Assembly (NCBI RefSeq): GCF_000003855.2 | Contig: NW_003101668.1 | Span: forward strand, 1,528,031-1,592,030 | Reading direction: 5' to 3' | Source: Blastomyces gilchristii SLH14081 | Taxonomy: Eukaryota > Ascomycota > Eurotiomycetes > Onygenales > Ajellomycetaceae | Length of the DNA: 64,000 bases | Notes under the pieces: model-generated | What the model was told of the DNA's origin: nothing | The model's database searches: none | The model's input: the letters and a program-made list of their open reading frames with translations, nothing else | Shown: positions 59,632-64,000 of the stretch, in pieces | Position numbering within the stretch: position 1 is the first letter of the stretch | How the letters are laid out: each line of letters opens with the position of its first letter | Position numbers and translations under genes: made by a program

Positions 59632-60330
59632 TCACAAGCGCTGATTTGTTCCCCGTTGCTGTCCTTCATAGAGACCCGTGTAGTAACCGGCAAAGTACCA
59701 TGCCATCATAAGATTTCTTAATCCTTCGTCTGCACCTGAGAATTTCAAATTTAGTTTAATGCTTCGCTCAGCCACACTATGTGACATGAGACAGGTAAAA
59801 GAGTAGGAGGAGGAACTGACCAGACGAATCACTTCCACCCTGCGAGACAAGCTGTGGCATGTTGGCGAATATTCCGCTGGTGGTGCGGTTTGGTTCTGGG
59901 TTTGACTTGGCGCCAGGGGCCTCCTGCTGGTCTCCATGCTCTCCATGAAGCCCTGTTCCTGTCATCTCCATGTCTTGATCATTGGCCTCCTCATAGGCAG
60001 ACTTAGTCTCAGCCTCAGGTTGACCATCTGGCTGGGTCCCAGCTGCAAGTTCGTCATGGGCGCCTTTAACAGCAGCTTCATCATCCTCAGCACGAGCCTT
60101 GGCTTCCTCTGCTCTCAGGATCTCATCCACGTTCTCACCCCTCGCCTGGATGCTGTGATAGAGCTGATTTTGAAACATAGGGTGTTAGAAAGGCATCACA
60201 TCACGTGGACAGGGGAGCTTCGTACCTTGTATTCTTCGACAGCGTCATCCCATGATTGGATCAGAGCAGAATCGTCCCATATTTCCTCCTGGGTAAGAGG
60301 CTTCTTCTTGGACCGTTTCCTCTTGCCCAT
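59632..60330 (-). CDS. smn1: Survival motor neuron (SMN) homologue
   Basis: Exons (minus) 60330-60226, 60163-59821 and 59735-59632; introns of 62 and 85 nt. Total 552 nt, 183 residues. It starts MGKRKRSKKK and has the Gemin2-binding box IWDDSALIQSWDDAVEEY (residues 17-34). An acidic, Ala/Glu-rich middle follows. At the C-terminus is the YG box, LRNLMMAWYFAGYYTGLYEG (about 155-174), which drives SMN oligomerisation. SMN assembles Sm rings on spliceosomal snRNAs. The fungal protein is a short form without a Tudor domain, as in S. pombe Smn1. An in-frame upstream exon (60542-60375, beginning MSSVDYFFFSQMV) joins through a 44-nt GT-AG intron and would add an N-terminal extension; I left it out because the conserved part starts here. 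Confidence 0.87.
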
Positions 60331-60632
60331 CCTGTATATGTGTTTGCAGGCATACAGGACGTCTCGTTCACTAACCTGTCCCTAATAATAAAGAGGTTGG
60401 CGGTGGAATCTCTTAAGTCTTTAGCTAGAGTGGCGCTAAACTGCGTTGAGTCTTGGCCCAAACCAAAGAGATCCATTATTGGAGCTACAGCGGATGTCTT
60501 GGCAACCATTTGCGAAAAGAAAAAATAATCTACGGAGGACATAATATTTCAAAACGTATCCCACCAAACTCATACAACGCCAGGTTTCAACTGCACCCCA
60601 ATTTTCCCCAACGGCCCCTTCCGCTTGACACA
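60331..60632. promoter_or_regulatory. Head-to-head promoter of SMN and NOP15
   Basis: 302 bp between the two ATGs. If the upstream SMN exon is real, the usable promoter shrinks to about 90 bp (60543-60632). Confidence 0.5.
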
Positions 60633-62376
60633 ATGGCCGTAGAGAAGAAAGACAAAAAGCGCAAGGGTTAGTTTATTGGTTGTTGTGTGATCCTACTTCT
60701 TCGTTTCCATTTTTATTTTTTTCCGGCACTGACGAATTTGTTTTTTCGTAGCTGCCATAGTCTCAGCCCAAACTACTGCGGACCCGCCGTCGAAGAAGTC
60801 CAAGAAGTCGACATCTAAGCCAGCTAAGGTTCAGGAGGATGTCCCCAAGCCAATTCTAAAGAAGCCCAAGGCAGCAGAGGCCACCAATAGTGATTTGCCC
60901 AAGTCTATTCCTATCAAGGTTACTAGCGAACCTGCGAGACAGATCCGGCCTCGAAAACGTGCTGCGGACTTTCTGAGCGATGACGAAGCGGAAGAGGGCG
61001 ATCGCGAGAAGAGCAAGAAAAAGTCTGTCACATCTTCACCTGCTGCTGCAAAGTCTAAGAGTAGCGCGGCCGAAAAACCTAGCAAGAAAAAGTCAAAGAA
61101 GGCTGCTGAGGTTCCTCGGCCATCAGTTCCTTCTGCTGCTAAGAAAACTGCCACGAAAGCTGATTCTGGAAAGGAATCATTGAGCGCTAGTAAATCTAGC
61201 AAGGAGAGCAAAGATGTCACAGAAGCTTCCAAGGAAATCTCCAGGCAAATTGCGGAGGATGAGAACGAGGGAAGCGAAGGGGAAGGAGATGATGACCAAA
61301 CTACTGCCTTGATCCAGGGGTTTGAAAGCAGCGGTGACGAAGACATATCTGGGGACGAAGGATTTGAGCCTGGAAAAGGGGTCCCCGCCATCCCAGATGC
61401 AAAGCAGATGAAGAGGAAGCTGCGTAAGATGAAGAAGAACACCACGGAAGCGGAGGAGCCAGGCACCGTTTACGTTGGGTAAGCTGCATATATAACTAAC
61501 TCCTACAAATAGAGAATTATTAACTAACAACAATTATACTACAGCCGCGTTCCGCACGGTTTCTACGAGCACGAAATGCGCGCCTACTTCTCCCAATTCG
61601 GCCCCATCACTCAACTCCGCCTATCCCGCAACCGCACTACAGGTAGATCCAAGCACTTCGCATTCATCGAGTTCGCCTCCGACTCTGTCGCCAGAGTCGT
61701 CGCTGATACGATGGACAACTATCTCATGTTCGGTCACATTTTGAAATGTAAGTACGTACCCAAGGAACGTGTCCATCCGGAGCTGTGGAAGGGAGCGAAC
61801 AAACGATTCAAAAGGACGCCGTGGAATGTTATTGAGAGGCGTAGAATGGATGCGGGGAAGACGAGGCAGCAGTGGTCTAAGAAGATTGAACAGGAGGAGG
61901 TGAGGAGAGCTGCCAGGGCAGAGAAGATGAAGGTGCTTGGTTATGAGTTTGAGATGCCGGCGTTGAAGGGGGTCGATGAGGTTCCTGTTGCGGTCGCCGG
62001 GGAGGGGGAACAGGGAGCAATTGATGGTGTGGAAAAGGAGCCATCTGCGGATAAACAAGAACAGCCTGCTGCCATTGAAGCTCCGACAAAGGATACAGAC
62101 AAGCCCAATGGACATGTTGCTGACGCGGAGACTACTCCGAAGAAGGCCAAGAAGGAGAAAGAGAAGAAGGATACTCCTCCTGTAAAGGAGGCAAAAAGGA
62201 CTGGCGAGGTGGAGAAGAAGAAGAAGGAAGGTAAATCTACCCCGAAGAAGGAGAAGGCAGTGGTGGATACCCCTGAGAAACCGGCAAAGGGTAGGGAGGG
62301 TAAAGCCAGCCCTGCAACTGCAGGGAAATCCGAGAAGAAGGGAGGAAAGTCCAAGGGGAAGAAGAGCAAGGCATAG
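60633..62376 (+). CDS. NOP15: Nucleolar RRM protein of ribosome biogenesis (Nop15/NIFK type)
   Basis: Exons 60633-60666, 60752-61478, 61545-62376; introns of 85 and 66 nt. Total 1593 nt, 530 residues. Residues 1-245 are Lys/Ser/Glu-rich and disordered (KKKSVTSSPAAAKSK, EGEGDDDQTT). One RRM spans about 250-330 with RNP2 VYVGRV (251-256) and RNP1 RSKHFAFIEF (288-297). It is followed by the conserved KYVPKERVHPELWKG helix region that marks the Nop15/MKI67IP family and not a generic RRM protein. The tail is Lys-rich. Yeast Nop15 acts in 27S pre-rRNA processing for the 60S subunit in the nucleolus. This protein is more than twice the yeast length because of the low-complexity ends. Confidence 0.9.
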
Positions 62377-63887
62377 AAAAGGATGCTTTGAGATTGGCCT
62401 TGAGTTTGATTTTGATCCTTGGTTATGTGACCGGTTGAAGGGGCTTCTTTTTTGCAAGCTTTTTTAAATTTCTTTGGAGTTCTTGTCTGTGTGTATACTT
62501 ATATATTTATCTGTGGTTAAGTATTTAGAACCCTTTTGTTTTGAGGAATGTAGGACTGTATTTCCCCCTTTTTCCAACTGCTCAGCCTGTTATATATGCA
62601 TTGTCTATGTGTGTTCAAACGGAGCTACAATTGCGGATATCAACGGTGGTTAGTGCTACCATTTACTGTCTCCGAGCTTTGGTCCAAACGAAGGGAAAAG
62701 GACGGTTGATTGTAACTTGTAATCTAGCAAAACCCTACGAAACACCATTTTCGAGTCGTATCCTTCATTCTTCATTGCTAAAAAATAAGATATCCAACTT
62801 CATACTGCCAAGACCATGTCACGTGAAAAACACACTAACCATATTTGTCCTAGTCCACTAGGCCATAACGAAAAAAAAAAAAAAAAAAAAATTCGAAAAC
62901 CTCTCCTCTTCTTCTTTCCCCAACTCCTCGCTCAAAGAATCGCATTCAAAGCTTACGCACAGAAGAAGTCTTTCTTCTTCATACCATTACTCCTAGCTTT
63001 GGGAGAAAGTCCCCGGACACCCTGCGCCCTCGTCTTAAAACCGCGAGGGTTCCTCATGCAACAAGCCAGGCACTGCGGAAACGCGCCGCCATAGAAGCAT
63101 TTTTCATAGCGGCTTACGCCTCTTTTCCCTTCCCTTCCTCTTTTCTCTCGAGGGAGAGGAAGGGCTCGTCTCCGTCCTAGCCCGACTCTTCAGATGTTTT
63201 ATTCTGTGGAGGAAACAATGGTGGTTTAGATGGGGCGGGGTCTTTTGGCGAGGGGGAGGTTGCTATTCGTCGTGGTTCGATAGTCATGCGATTGCTTGGT
63301 TTCCCGCGTGTATTATTATTATATGTGTGTGGAGCCGGGTAACTCGATGGGGCTTATTCTTGAGGCGAGGAGTTCACCACTTTTTTTAATGTCAAAGGTC
63401 TGTAGCTTATGGAAAGCGGCGGTGATGGTTTCGTTTCATTTTCCGTCCTGTAAAGTACGGAGATTAAAGGGGCCTCATTGCAGAAGCCTTGTCGGATGGG
63501 CCAGACTTATTACTTTGGTTATTATATTCTTGTTCTGGGACCTCATTGGGTTTTTTTATCTTCTATTTTTTTTCGGTTCACGTGATGATTCGCATCATAG
63601 AGTCAAGCACTGAGGCTCATCAGAGCTGTTGAAGACTCAAATGATTAAAATATAATCTGATGGACATGAAGATATGTGTATATTTAAACTTACTCCGCAC
63701 GGCTGAATATTTGGATTAGCAGAATTAAATGACCTTACGTTTTTACTACTTTTATTCTCTTTTCAAAAGTATCATTAGTTTGGTATGTAAATCAGACATG
63801 AACATCGTGTATGGTATGTATATACATGGCATGCAACTAAACAAAACATAGCATAAATTTCCTTTTATCGTAGACATCCATTGCCAC
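62377..63887. other. Intergenic region
   Basis: A pure A tract of about 20 bp lies at 62870-62890. Frames here lack family resemblance. Near 62990-63110 there is GC-richer sequence with no splice pattern I can support. Confidence 0.5.
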
Positions 63888-64000
63888 TCACTGGCTTTTC
63901 TTGCCTTCCTTCTCTCCCACACCTGCTCCAACTTTCATTCCCTCCTTTTTCGACGCGGATACAAATCCCATAGTAGCTCCCACCGCATCTCCGACCAATG
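63888..64000 (-). CDS. 3' end of a minus-strand gene (partial)
   Basis: A minus-strand frame from the window edge to TGA at 63890-63888 reads VGDAVGATMGFVSASKK, then KVGAGVGEKEGKKSQ. Gly/Ala/Val-rich with a basic tail. Too short to name; the remainder lies outside the window. Confidence 0.45.
   Translation of the reverse strand, partial: LVGDAVGATMGFVSASKKEGMKVGAGVGEKEGKKSQ

Noticed and set aside
60831..62457. Long minus-strand frames opposite NOP15
   Set aside because: They mirror the Lys/Glu/Ser-rich NOP15 coding sequence, giving Leu/Ser/Phe-rich antisense translations.

Overview
The window looks like a scaffold piece from a filamentous ascomycete (Pezizomycotina). Genes have short 44-95 nt introns with GTATGT-like donors and CTRAC-like branch points. 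The AT-rich isochore full of C-to-T-mutated retrotransposons next to a GC-balanced gene block suggests Eurotiomycetes, perhaps Onygenales/Ajellomycetaceae. The order- and family-level guess is inference.

About 1-34.6 kb is a very AT-rich graveyard of nested elements with almost no intact genes. A Tad1-like LINE (about 224-4043 and 11290-13943) is split by chromodomain Ty3/gypsy element A (4044-11289, minus, TSD CTATC). The LINE itself abuts a copia gag remnant (13944-15022). A 1.08-kb tRNA-headed SINE (16175-17252) carries the same 3' end as the LINE. After a 100-N assembly gap (18689-18788) and featureless AT-rich DNA come gypsy copy B (21100-28353, plus, TSD GAAAT) and copia element E (28829-34014, minus, TSD TTTAG).

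The gene-bearing part starts near 34.65 kb. It holds a small SANT-like ORF, an F-box/leucine-rich protein and, divergent from it, an intact six-exon gene joining an integrase-type HHCC zinc domain to a bZIP basic region (37838-39152). A third mutated gypsy, C (39346-45444), follows and carries a fresh 370-bp SINE. Next is a divergent pair: a conserved fungal protein of unknown function (45676-47622, minus) and a PD-(D/E)XK nuclease-like protein (47933-49420, plus). A decayed DUF3435-like tyrosine-recombinase relic (49800-50305, minus) lies beyond it. From 51.9 kb onward there are ordinary host genes: a mitochondrial carrier, a secreted cupredoxin protein, an SMN homologue head-to-head with NOP15, and the 3' end of one more gene at the window edge.

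Four observations stand out. First, the repeat mutation is RIP-like but strongly prefers CpC (14 of 20 transitions between the LTRs of element C) instead of the usual CpA, so Trp codons become TGA while Gln codons survive. Second, two SINE families share 3' tail sequence with the resident LINE. Third, the HHCC-bZIP fusion is intact. Fourth, the nuclease-like gene and its divergent partner may act as a two-gene module. Exon models were built by eye from reading frame, splice sites and family resemblance; each total length given is divisible by three.
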